Source of the DNA: Glandiceps talaboti
Lineage: Eukaryota > Hemichordata > Enteropneusta > Spengelidae
Reading direction: 5' to 3'
DNA length: 62,000 bases
Assembly: GCF_964340395.1 (NCBI RefSeq)
Contig: NC_135554.1
Span: forward strand, 21,475,592-21,537,591
Shown here: positions 25,601 through 56,070 of the stretch, piece after piece
Position numbering within the stretch: the stretch's first letter is position 1
How the letters are laid out: every line of letters starts with the position of its first letter
The notes under the pieces: model-generated
Told to the model about the DNA's origin: nothing
Databases searched by the model: none
Seen by the model: the letters and a program-made list of their open reading frames with translations, nothing else
Translations under genes and position numbers: made by a program

Positions 25601-26497
25601 GTTGCCCCGGGGTGTGTGTTTTTCGGTTTGTGTCTGTGAAATATGGTAGTCACATGCAACTGCCCTGTGGTATTGTGTTTATCCATGTCTGAAATGTGGT
25701 AGTCATGACATGCACATACAGTTGCCGTGTGGTATTGTGTTTATCCATGTCTGTGTCTGTGAAATGTGGTACATACATGTATGTGTGTGTTTTGCTGATG
25801 TCTTTGAAACATTCAAAGGGTGTTTCATTGTCTTTTAAACCATTGGCGGAATCATATTTACAAAGGGTCACCACGACAATTGATATAAGCATGGATTCAG
25901 CAGGTGTTTGTAAAATATGATACTGTAGACTTGTTAACTAATATGCGATGTTATTGATAGTCCATGATTTAAATCTGTCTAATACTTTCAAACATAGACA
26001 TTTTTAGTTTGGCATAAAAGAAATTATATTAATGTCCTTAGCTGTCACTTTTCTGACCTGAGATGATTTCATCTGACAAATAAATTATAACGTGTCCAGA
26101 ATGAGTTTAAAAAGTTCAAATTTTATCTCCCTTTGAAATTTCATATATGTCAAGTAATGTATCGATACCCCACAGGCAACTTTATGTTAATTAATGTACA
26201 TACACAGAATGGCACTAAATGACTGCACTTGTTGTGCTGTCAGAAAATGAACAAGTCCCTATTTTGATAACATAAAATAAATTCTTGTCATTGATCCACC
26301 CACTGACAAATGTGAATTGTGTGTGTATGGAGTTGCTGATAAATTCCCAGACTCATGAGTGTGTTAGTTGAAGGAGGCCTTGGATTCATGATAATATCTG
26401 TATTGTTGATTATACGAATCATAATCTATGACCATCAATTCACATAGATGTTTGAAAAACATGCCAACACAACACATCAGTATATTTGTTTATAACC
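22663..26497. other. 3' UTR of the calponin-family gene and intergenic DNA
   Basis: No further coding segment supported. Candidate polyadenylation signals on the plus strand are ATTAAA near 22935, AATAAA near 23596 and AATAAA near 25466; the sequence does not say which is used. Open frames of 60-130 codons on both strands have no recognised domain and look like chance. Confidence 0.5.
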
Positions 26498-26905
26498 TGT
26501 AGATTTGAGAACAACTATCGCTGTACTATTCTGCTATCCTAACTGACATTAAAAATTTTTTTGAATTTTCAATTCGTTCCCAAATTTTTTTTTAAAAATT
26601 GAATTTTCGCTCTGTAGCCTACCTGTAGACTTGAGAACAACTATTGCTATACTATTCTACTATCCTATCTGACATTTTGAATTTTTTGAATTTTCACTCC
26701 GTTTCCAAAAAAAATAAATAAATTGAATTTTCGCTCTGTAGCCTACCTGTAGACTTGAGAACAACTATCGCCATACTATTCCGCTATCCTAACTAACATT
26801 TTGATTTTTTGCATTTTTGCTCCTTTCCCAAAACATAACACTAAATAAAATGTAAGTTAGGATAGTGGTGATAGTTGTTCATAGTCTACTGCAGATATGG
26901 CTAAC
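26498..26905. mobile_element. Small element with tandem and inverted terminal units
   Basis: A block with GAGAACAACTATCGC and CTATTCYRCTATCCTAACT occurs three times in direct order (about 26505, 26625 and 26747, period about 122) and once inverted at about 26852-26895 (GTTAGGATAGTGGTGATAGT). A TTGAATTTTCGCTCTGTAGC block separates the direct copies. The outer copies form inverted termini, as in a MITE that has undergone internal tandem growth. No coding capacity. Confidence 0.7.
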
Positions 26906-29900
26906 TTGTCTTATTGAGACAAGACAAAAAAAAGGGTCAAACTATTAATCACTAGTAACCCTGGTAACTCCAGTTGCTATGGGCTATATTTGCAATATTG
27001 GAAGCCTGGGAAAAAAAGGGCACATGACAGTTGACCTTTGACATTTGACCCTTACCAATATTTAGATTAGTATGATGAACATATATATGATGAACATATG
27101 TCATATATCTATGACAGCTATAGTTCAGTACAGTTCTTTTCTCTATAATACTTCTTGGATAATATTTATTTGTATAAATTTATGTGGACTGCAGCATTTA
27201 CAGTGGCGGTAATGATGATGATTTTCATCATTTTAATTTATTATGTTTTAATTTATATCAAATGTTTGGTTTGAAATGATAGGTAATGATATGTCTATGC
27301 AGCATCATAGTCCTGGCTGTATATCTACATGTCTAACATACAAATGAAAATGGGGGAAAATATAGAGAAATGTCCAAAAAGCAACAACTATAGAAAGAAA
27401 TTACAGAGATAAAACAGACAACTACAATGTGCACTCTAGACAGGCTATACATATTATTAAAAATACATACCCAGACCTTTACAGTATATTAGCCCATAGA
27501 CTCTCCAGTAATGAAGTGATGAAAAGTAATTAACATAACAATTATATCTACATAACAATGTGTTATGCAAATATATATATTACTCATTATTTAGAACAGA
27601 ATAGACATTCATAGCCTGACATACCAATAGTGATTTCTACAACAATTTGCACAATGAGATATGTACAAAGAAGTCTATTGAATTTAGTAAAAGCTGAACA
27701 CCATTGAGTAGAGACTGCATGGTCAATGACACACCATACAATGTACATGACCGCTTGAAATAGTTCACAATTGTTGTGTAAATAAAGACAAAGAAACAAA
27801 CAACAGCTTCCACCATTTTCTGACACATCAACAGTCTGGTCACCGACTTCAGCTCTCTGCAAACCACTTGAAATAGTCCAGTAGACTTGCCAAGTAAATA
27901 AATAAAGAATACCATCCAACCAATAGTACTATGTGAACCCAAAACCCTCTCTTGACCTCTGATCTCTGTTTTCAGTTTCTAAACTGGTATTGTAGAACTG
28001 GTGTCTGTCAATATATACTCTAGACTGTCAACCCTTGATATTAGTATGCCGTTATAGTAGTATTGCTCCAGTTTGGAGCGAGGCGACGACTTTAATTTTA
28101 GATAAAACGTAGCAAAAAAGGCATGAGCGACTGTCAACAGTCTATATATACACTCTGAAGTTGTATGGAAACAGCAGTCTGACTTATAAACAAAACAGAT
28201 GTAAGTTAGGGTCATTTGGAACATCCATAGAAGTGGCTTATATGCAAGTTGCTTTGAATGTCTGCATGTTGCTGCGCCCTCACTGGCTTCCTCTCTCCCA
28301 TCATGGCATACCTTAATACAGACTATGGATTATGAAGATAAGCATACTAGTATGTTACCATACAAGATGACAATTGTGATACTGCTTCATAGATCTCACT
28401 CTCCTGACTTTTATAGTTGATGCAGTGTAAAGTGTTCTTTCACTATTTGTGTTCCATTTATACTATGCATGTGTTTGGTATATATTTTGACAAATATTTA
28501 TAAAAATATAAAAAGTCATACAAACACACACACACAGAGCACAGGCTGGACATTGAAATCCTTAATTATTCTGATGATGGATACAGGCTAACAGGTTCAG
28601 AGTAAATAATACTGTATCATACTGTTTTATTGGCATAGAAACTACTACAATAGCCATTATCGTATGAATCATAATTGTACTGTTTTGAAGATCTCAGTGA
28701 AAAACATTGCAAACTCTTTACATCAATTTGTGCATACTATACTTTAACCTCAGTACATTTGTATATTATTTTGAAATGTTTCTTGCTTGCCTGTGTATAT
28801 CAACTTACCAGTAGTCAATGTTAAACGAAATCACATTAAATCACAAATTGTACCGTTGATGGCGCTGTTTACTTGTTCGCTATTCAGTACTCGGAATAGG
28901 CATAGCGTTTTCCTGTCTAATAGTAACATCTTTTATGATCAGTCAAATGATACTCATCAAACAAACAAACAAACAAACAAACAAACAATCATCTTTGACA
29001 TTATACTGTAGTTGTTTTATTACAAAACAAAAAGCAAACTGATATTTTTTTGTTCATATTTTCGAAATTTTTATACAAAAATGTTGTTACATACACTAGA
29101 AAACAACCAAAGTAGGATATTGAGGGGAAAACATGGAATAAACAACAGACGGTGGTAGAAATGACTGCAAAAAAAAATTAAACAGGAAAAAGAAAGAAGA
29201 GAATATTCACAAAAAAAATGCTGCTTTTCAGAGGGCACAGAGTACTACTACTTCTACATTTTACCCATAATGCTCCACTGGTATGTACAATTCAAAATCG
29301 CAAAGACAAAAATATAGGTGGGTTGGTTATGTGGTAACACCTGAGAACTTCAAATACGTCACAACAATACGGTTAAACGGCAACATAAGCGTCAAAATGA
29401 TCTAATGTTCTATTTAACACAAAACAGTAATGAACAAACTAAAACTTAGGCACTTTTCAAATGCTGACACGAAGCCATGGCACAAGAAAGATTGGATTCA
29501 ACACTGAACAGATCATATTATCTTTCAAAATTTGACTCAAATCCTGCAGCAATATTTCAAATATTCAGCGCGACCTCACAAAATATGAATTCAAAGTTTT
29601 AAAAATCCATATCTGAATATGAATCTGAAGCTAGCAACACCTGATTCAAATTCAACAGTTGTACATATTTGAATCTTGAGCTAACTTCACATGATACACC
29701 TTGGCAAAAATGCTACAAAACTGATTTCCCTGCTTACAAGCTCTAATACATAATTTTTTAACAGATACATCAGATTGAAATCAGAGAGAAATACGAGCAG
29801 GAAAATAAAGTATCAGACGGAATACATATTAACAGAAAATTGACATAGTGTGTATGGTGGGAGTGACAATGCTTTACCACAGGTTAAAGAGAAATATACA

Positions 29901-30879
29901 GGATGTACAGAAGGGAAAGAATTTGAGATATAACTATGTTTAACAAAAGGAGAATTTTCAAGTTTGGCAATAGCACATAGGACCATATAGTTAACGCAGA
30001 AGGGTTTATAGCAGGTAATGACGGAATCTTAGCTATTACAGTGTTATGATCAAGGGATATAGATATGACAGATGAGTGATAACAGATTAGAGGGGGAGGG
30101 GGTGCGAGAAGAGGGAACAAAACTGTACACAAGTCTGTGGAATATTTATACATGATTTGTGTAGACATTATATCCATACACAGGTAGGAGAGACAAGTAG
30201 TATACTTAGAATGTAGGGATGGTAGGTTTGAACACTTACAAAGTAAGACAATTATGTAGAAACCATGATCTCATACCTTTTTCAAAACTTAATATTTGTC
30301 TAACAAAACAACACAACACAACAATGTGTGACAAGGCAGACAACCTATCAAGGGTCAACTTTGTGGGGACATCATACACCCACATCACATTAACAAAACC
30401 TGATTTTGTACAGACATTACTATGGCAACACAACATAAAAATATGACCTCGGAAACAAATCCAATTGGAATAAAATCTATTTACAGTGAAACTGGATAAT
30501 TGCAAGATCCACTGTGACACAAGTGAAAATTACACACCATGGCACCAAACCGTTTCGCATTTTAGTGTCTATTTTTGCTATTTATATTTCAAAAGGGAAG
30601 GGTTAAAATGATACTAAAAATAGCCATTGGCACTTGACATCTGTTGAGTAGTAGTGAAGGCAGTATATAAAGCTTTCATGAATCGTGTTGATAAAAAAAC
30701 CATCTATAATGGTTTAGACTTTTTTTTAATGATTTCCATCAAATTGATGTCAGCTGCTGAGGTTTGATGCAAGTATAATACTGTACAGGACAAAAGTGAC
30801 CAAATGATCTGACACAACAGATAAACCTGTAACAATTGAATGTGTAGAAAGGAGGTTGGGCAGGTACACCCCCCTGTAT
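26906..30879. other. Intergenic DNA between the convergent genes
   Basis: AT-rich, with an AAAC microsatellite at 28958-28987 and a MEF2-type match (CTAAAAATAG, about 30614). Open frames of about 100 codons at 27587-27942 (minus) and elsewhere lack recognisable domains or splice context. Confidence 0.5.
28958..28987. repeat. (AAAC)n microsatellite
   Basis: About seven CAAA units. Confidence 0.95.
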
Positions 30880-31560
30880 CGTGCTGCAGCATGCAGTGAA
30901 GTACAGTACTGTCAATGTGAACACAGCTCGATTACTGCACTGTGTTGCAGTGTTGGTGCCAAGACAGGAATGTGGTATTTCACAGGACTGAGGTATGGTG
31001 CTTTTAGGATGTGCTGCAGCTTTGGGACAGGACATGACATGTGACCATGACTAACACAACAGTGTTGGTGCAGAGATTGCGTTTGTGTTGAAGCAAGCTA
31101 ACTTGTTCAGTATGAAGCTGCAGCATGGGATCAGAGGCTGCACAACTGGAATAATACAGCACAGACAGTGCTGCAACTCAATTAGAGGTACAATTTTGAA
31201 ATATGCTGCAGACAGAGAATTGGACAGCACAACTGGAAAATTACACTGTTGCAGTAAAAGACACAGCAATGTAATTACAGGTACACTATTGTGAAATAAG
31301 CTGCAGGGTGTGAACAACTCAAAGCCCAGAACACTGCATTGCATTGCAGTGTTGTATCAAGATGACACAGAATGGTAACAACTACACAGTTGTGAAATGA
31401 GCTGCAGCATATATAGACTACTACCAAGATTATGGTATCATGTTGCAGCATTGACATAAAGATGGCACTGAATTGTAACAACAGGGACAATAATGAGAAA
31501 AGCTGGATCGTGGTAACAGCAACTACACTATCAGTGTGAAACACAGAGATGAACCATAGT
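30880..31560. repeat. Degenerate tandem array, about 95-105 bp units rich in GCTGCAG
   Basis: GCTGCAG recurs at about 30882, 31014, 31119, 31204, 31301 and 31402, usually after an AANTTGTGAAAT-type block and before CAGTGTTGNNNCAAGAT. Units are strongly diverged. It lies beyond the probable polyadenylation signal of CACHD1, in the convergent interval. Nothing identifies it as a gene. Confidence 0.65.
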
Positions 31561-32107
31561 GTTGATACAAATCAATGCAACAGTGTAACTGCATACTGTA
31601 AACCTGGAAATTTTCACTTAAGACTTATTTTCGCTAGAAAATAAAAATGCAAAAATAAGTAGTGACTAAAATGGCTTCTTGCACATGAACACAATGTACC
31701 AGTCTGGTAATTAGAGGAAATTAGTTTTTGAGAACTTGCTGAAGACTGTAAAATCGCAAAATTTTGTAGTAGTGAGAATATCTAGGTTTATAGTGTACAG
31801 TTGTGTGTCAAAGTGTGAAAAACAAACAGACCACGGTATTGGCACAAAATCGATGCAACAATATACCTACGGTCTGAACCAATGTGTGCGCTATGATATC
31901 ATATTGAAAGTTATATTGATATTTTTACGTGATAAAAAGTACTAGTTTGTCTAATAGATGTATACTGTGTTATCAAGAGGGTGTTTATATACAGTGAGTA
32001 CAGATTGTCTACAAGTGTGTCATTGTCAAAATAAGTACATGTAAGCAGTTTACATTTCATGATTATCTAGGAGTATTTGCTGCCACACAAGACCAGTCAC
32101 TGAAAAT

Positions 32108-32113
32108 TTTATT
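32108..32113 (-). terminator. Candidate polyadenylation signal of CACHD1
   Basis: TTTATT on the plus strand reads AATAAA on the minus strand, about 990 bp after the CACHD1 stop codon. It is the first clear canonical hexamer I noticed downstream, so the 3' UTR would be about 1 kb. Motif only. Confidence 0.35.
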
Positions 32114-32723
32114 CTCTTTTTTCTCTGACTCATAATCTTTCTAAGTGCCTTTCGTTTAAACCCTATGGATACCTAAATGACATCTTCTAGTGCCGCTGTT
32201 TACTCATTATTTGTGTTTTGATCTTGTGGCTTACACAGTCAATTTTTTGTTGTTGAGTTTTTAAAATAAATCCTTTTTTCCCCCACTTTCTCCGACATTT
32301 TTTTTATCGTTGTGTACTTGAAACACACCAGCATAATCATTATACATTATGACCTTTGCCTATTATTAAGTACAATGCTGGATAAAAACGAAAGCAATGC
32401 TCACTTTCATCACAGAGGGCATGCTTCATAAAATCACTTAGATAAACCAGAAGAGCTGTGAATGCTGACTGTACATGGGGACACAAAAATTGATAAAGTT
32501 ACTTAAAGTTGTTCTTCACATACTCTTCTGATATCTAGTCACAATAAAACATTGCATAAATATTCTAAAAAATAAACTATCATCTAATTTGTCGAACTAC
32601 CCTGCAGTATAAAAAATTCTCAATATCTTCATATACACTATCATAATATTTACATTTCATAATGAATCTCTGTAAGTATATTTTATATAAATATGAAAAG
32701 CTGGATGGAAATCTGGGGCTGAC

Positions 32724-32940
32724 CAGTTGGATTAAGTACATTTCAGCTACTGTTGGACTGAACTGGATGAGACTGGTTTAAACCAGTCTTACACATATTC
32801 TAGATTCTAGCTTAACCAGATGGAACTGGTTTGAACCAGTTGTTTAACTGAAGTGGATGGAACTGGTTTGAACCAGTCACCAAACATGTTCTATATACTG
32901 TTGATTTTAACTGGATATAACTGGTTTGAACCAGCCATGA
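32724..32940. repeat. Cluster of four ACTGGTTTRAACCAGT palindromes in the probable CACHD1 3' UTR
   Basis: Palindromes lie at 32772-32787 (perfect), 32824-32841, 32861-32877 and 32919-32934, with half-sites near 32724 and 32806. The flanking sequence (AACTGGAT before the palindrome) also repeats, so this is a small diverged tandem array. Each copy can fold to a short hairpin in RNA. The motif also resembles Grainyhead/CP2-type DNA sites. Confidence 0.8.
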
Positions 32941-33099
32941 GTTCATGATAGTCAAAGCTCACCAGCTGCGAACAGTGCAACACTATAACTGTATTGTTAA
33001 CTTTTCTGGAGACAAAAACGTTGAACAGTGACGTATATAAACATGTGATTCTGGTCTGATTTCATTCATCCAAACTTCCCTAATTGAAGTTCTCTTGTG

Positions 33100-51339
<18,240 letters not shown>

Positions 51340-51343
51340 CTGA

Positions 51344-51420
51344 AAACAAACAAACAAACATTTTTTAACAAACAAACAGACAAACAAACAAACAAACAAA
51401 CAAACAAACAAACAAACAAA
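51344..51420. repeat. (CAAA)n microsatellite beside a CACHD1 acceptor
   Basis: CAAA units interrupted once by CATTTTTTAA. In the transcript it reads (TTTG)n and forms the pyrimidine-rich tract of the acceptor at 51340. Confidence 0.95.
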
Positions 51421-51440
51421 TGTCATATTTGGTTCAACAG

Positions 51441-51590
51441 TGTAGCCTGTTTACACTCATATAGACCCTAGGAGGGTCTATGGATTACTGCGCTGTTGAA
51501 ATACATTGTTAGCTGGTTGTACCTTCAAGCCCTCGTAGGACCAGCTATTAAACAATGTATCTCAACAGTGCAGTAAACAGGCTATCAATA
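51441..51590. repeat. Hairpin-forming inverted repeat (small fold-back element)
   Basis: GTAGCCTGTTTACAC, GCTGTTGAAATACATTGTT and AGCTGGT recur inverted as ACCAGCT, AACAATGTATCTCAACAG and GTAAACAGGCTA. Arms are about 50 bp; TAGACCCTAGGAGGGTCTA is an extra small palindrome inside the left arm. No coding capacity. Confidence 0.8.
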
Positions 51591-51905
51591 GTGAGAAAAC
51601 TGATAACATACAAACAAACTCTCAGCTTCTGTTTTTAGAAAACTTCAGATAAACAAAATTTTGATGATAACCTTTAGCTACTGAGTACATTTCAATGATA
51701 TCCTATTTTGAAACTGTCTGTTCAAGATTGTTTTTCCTGTTTCTTTCATACACTGCTCCTCCCCCTCCCATATTTCCATGCCACATGCCACATTCACCAA
51801 CAATATACATGTAGTATTGTACTACAATACTTCTCATCACACAGCTCAAACAGTATTAAACTCTCTACCAACTTAACATATTCACCATTACTACAAGTAG
51901 CAGGG

Positions 51906-51928
51906 TACACACACACGCACGCACGCAT

Positions 51929-51982
<54 letters not shown>

Positions 51983-51983
51983 T

Positions 51984-52022
<39 letters not shown>

Positions 52023-52044
52023 ATACACACACACACACACACAC
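51906..52044. repeat. (CA)n microsatellite, impure
   Basis: CA runs broken by GCACGCACGCATGC, TGTGAC, CAGACACATA and similar interruptions. Confidence 0.95.
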
Positions 52045-55000
52045 AGATTGAGACCCATGACTTGAAAGTGAAAAATTCTCTCAAAAATGTTCACTGCTAC
52101 TTAGACAAAAATTCACAATATAGCGACAATTTTGCAAACTATACAGTAAAACCTAGATATTTTGACAATATTGCCATTGTATGATCTTCTACTTTCACCA
52201 AATATGCAGCCTGATACCGTGTTCATGTGTGAGAAGACACTTAAGTCACTACTTATTTCCGTTTTTTCCCCAACTGAAATAAGTGAATGTCACGTCAGTT
52301 CTTCAATGAATATTTCTACATTTACAATATGATCATTACTGTGCCACTAAATCAACAACAAAATCAAAGACGGTCAAGACAGTCCTCTGTTGTTTCCCAC
52401 TTTGTATTTCCCTAAGACCTATTTCAGTAACGTAGTTGTCACATGATGTGTAGAATATCACCATTTCTCGTAGTTGTCACATGTGTACGTGACCCTTGAT
52501 CAGTACAGAATCATTACATAACAACCACTGGTCTCATGCTGTTGGCTTCATTATTCCTATCAAAGGGGCATCAATTAAAATGCAGAGGGATGCATTGTTT
52601 CAAAATCTGGTTTTTTTTCAAAAACAAACAGGGCACACCTTTGAGTCTGTACACTTGTTGAGGAACTCCTTTTATTCCTTGACATCAATCACTGATGTTT
52701 AAAACAATGCCTGCTTTTGTAGGCAGAGTATGTTTGACTGTTATTTACAACAAGCTGTCAAACACATTATCTCACCTGTGTTACAATATTCATTCACTGT
52801 CTTGACAATCAACAGTCTTTAATTCTATGTAGGTTTAAACTGTGTGGTATTAGCCATTTCAACAGTCTTGATAATTTGCAAACAGCTTTAAACTTTGATG
52901 AGTAGTTTGTGTCTTTCTCACTTTTAAGACCTGTTTCAGTAATGCAGACACAATCACAAGCTCACGAAACAAACTTTGTACCTTTAGGGGGTCTGGCATC
53001 AATGTGATTGTTGAACTTCATTTTCACACTTCAAACTAAATTTTGAAAACTTTCACACCTTCAATGATAAAAAAGTTCTGTTTTTACTACTGAGATGTTG
53101 ATAAGTTGGTAAAAATCGACTTCTAATGTGAGATACAGTGCTGGGTTTTCAGTAGTGTTTACCATCATGTTTGTATATTGCATCGATTGTAGTGATGCGA
53201 CCTCTACAGTTTTCATCATAGTTTACAATTTGGTTTCCCATTTGTGAATGTTCGCTTAGGAGGTGGGGGTTTTGTCCTACACTGAACATAGTTCACTTTA
53301 TTGAAATTGTGCGACACTGTACGATCATCCCTTAGTATCAGAGGTGTTTTGCTCAACTCCTAATGATTTGTGTAGAAACAAATACCTCCTTGGTAGAAAG
53401 ATTTTTAACTTAGCTAGACACACTTTGGTTTACACATCGTCACTTTTTTCTACTGAGTACATGAACAGTAGAATATGGTAGAAAACTACAGAGTGTCTCT
53501 ACTTTTTGAAATTTAAGCCTACAGCCTAATAGTTTAAAAACTAAGGGATGGATTTGTTTTGTAAAATGCCATTTTCACTAGATTAAAATGTTTTATGTTC
53601 ATTTTGTATAGGTGTTGTAACATACTTTCTTCCATCAATTTCATGTCAAGTGTTACGTTTTGTACGACATTTTCTTTTTCCATGTCATAAGTGATTTTTG
53701 TTCTTCTCGTCAGTTTTTCACTTACAAAATGCTCTATTTCTATGTTTGTCTGCTTGTGAATCATGTGTACAATTTTGATCTTGATTTTACCTACTTCGAC
53801 AGGATAAAATATTCTGAAAGTCTTATGTACTAAATTCTTGCAGAAAAACGAAGCAAGAAGTCTTAGTCTGATATTTTTATTGGAATGATTTCACTTTGTG
53901 GCCTACTCACGGTGACATTTAGTGTTTGTATCCTTAGCTGTGGAGTACACAAATACCACTCGTACTAACCAACATATATTCTCTCTCACTGACCTTGAAT
54001 AAATTGTATTCAGGCTTTTTTTACAGCTTCTCGTGAAAATTTACAACTTACATATGTTAGAGTTTCCCACTCTTGTGTCGGCTTTTGGTGGAGAAAGGAA
54101 ACTGCCATCTCAATGCCACACTACATCATAAAATCATACCTTTTATACAATAATATAAGTTGGCACTTGTTTCCCATTCTCCCATGGATGTATACTTTCA
54201 ATTTTTTTTTTCACATGTTCTAAATTTTCTCTTATGATCTAGTTGTAGGTGGTATTACGATACTATGAGCAACACTGGTAAAATTTGATTGCCCACATAA
54301 ACCTTTGGCCTATTTCCATATCCGCATACACACAAACCATGCATTTTGAAATGATTAATTTCAAGACAGGTGGGGACATGAGGTGTCTGCCACACACAGC
54401 TAATGAAAATGAAGAGAATGCCTGCTAAATTATCGTCTCCACCCAGTCATCAGGGTAAACAGATGGAGAATTGATCTTTTAAGCCTGACATGCGCACACT
54501 GTTGTAATTTATATTTTTAATCATCTACTAGAAATTTCAATTTAAAAAAATGCTGTACCTGTAAATTTTGAATACAATGATTTCACTACGCTGCGTTGAA
54601 ATATTTAAACATTTAAATATGTTCAGTTGAATCACTGGTCAGGGATTTGTTAAGATAATAAAAAAAAAGCGAGATTGGTGAAATTTCCATTAAAAAAATA
54701 TTGCAGAAGATTATAAGCCTTGTACATGCACGGAATAAATAAATCATGCTACAATTATTTGCAATAAATACACTTCGGCGTCTTTGTTTAGGGCACAAAA
54801 TACCATTAAAATACTGAGCATGCTACTAAAAACGCTCTGAAATAATTACCGAAAGCAATCAATATTATGGGACAATATTGTTACTGAGAGAATTAATATT
54901 TTTATTTGATGTTCTTTTCATTCCACACACATAATGGTATGTTCATTTCACAGTCACTTAAATTAACATATCGCAATCGATATTAAAGTGTGAATTCAAT

Positions 55001-55696
55001 TAGACATATTTATTTCCAGAAATAGCAAGTCGTATCATAATTTGTAGACCAGGTAGCCAAAGTGTACTAATTGGAATTCTTTCTCTTTAAATTATGCATA
55101 CATTCATACAACTGAAATCACTTTAATTGAAACATTTCATATGAAATTACATTCGATTAACACTATGCTAGCAACGGTGGAATTGCAATATAAAAATCTG
55201 CAAGTTGTGTCACATACATACTGTATAACCATGGAGTTTTCAATTTTGCACAGGAATGTATATTTATTTCCTGTACTGAAATTCCTACAGCAACGATATT
55301 TAATTCATTAAATCAGACTTCAGGAGAAGTCTCATTGCAATACCTATTATTTCAGACTGTTAATACAATCTTTTAGTAAAATATCTACTTGCAGAAAAGT
55401 ATAAGGGTGATTTTCACAGTAGCACTAATTAAAATAGTTTCTAGGGACCTTGGAATTCTGTTCTTTGATGATTGTGTATATATTTTATCACATACTTAGT
55501 AACAAGCCACAGCAGATATCCACACCCTCTTCTAGTACAATTTCTCTGACAGTGACATGTTGAAGTCAAATTTCAGATCCTGGTGCGACATCGGTTTATC
55601 ACTATCGTTACTTTTATTGAATGGAATACAACAAAAAACATCTGAAGGCTGGCATCTCCAATTACCTTCTTTTACATACTAATACACTCCTAGGAA
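52045..55696. other. Intronic AT-rich DNA, nothing recognised
   Basis: Only short open frames with no family resemblance and no splice-consistent coding segment. Confidence 0.45.
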
Positions 55697-56070
55697 TTTC
55701 CAGAACTCATCAACAGAGGAACCGAAAAAGGGACTGGCACAGTTTATATTCTACTCAAAATTTCCCACAAATTTTTGTTCACATTTTCATATAAGGATGT
55801 CAAAATTGACCCAGGGTGGTTTACATTATTTCAGAACTCATCCACAAAGGGACAGAAAAGGGGACTGGCAGAGTCTATTTTCTACTCAAGATTTTCAAAT
55901 TTTTGTTCACATTTTCTTATAAAGATGTCAAAAATTGACTCAGAGTGGCTATAACATTTTTCGGAACTCATCAATGAAAGAACTGAAAAAGAGGCTGGCA
56001 CAGTTAATTCTCTACTGAAGATTTTCAAATTTTTGCATACAAGGATGTGAAAATTTACTCAGAGTGGCTA
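55697..56070. repeat. Tandem repeat, about 132-bp unit, 3 diverged copies
   Basis: Units start near 55698, 55831 and 55961 and share GAACTCATCMAYRAAGG, GACTGGCACAGT, TTCAAATTTTTGTTCACAT and CAGAGTGGCTA. Confidence 0.88.

Noticed and set aside
27587-27942. Two overlapping minus-strand frames of about 100 codons
   Set aside because: Hydrophobic, low-complexity chance translation of AT-rich DNA, with no conserved motif.
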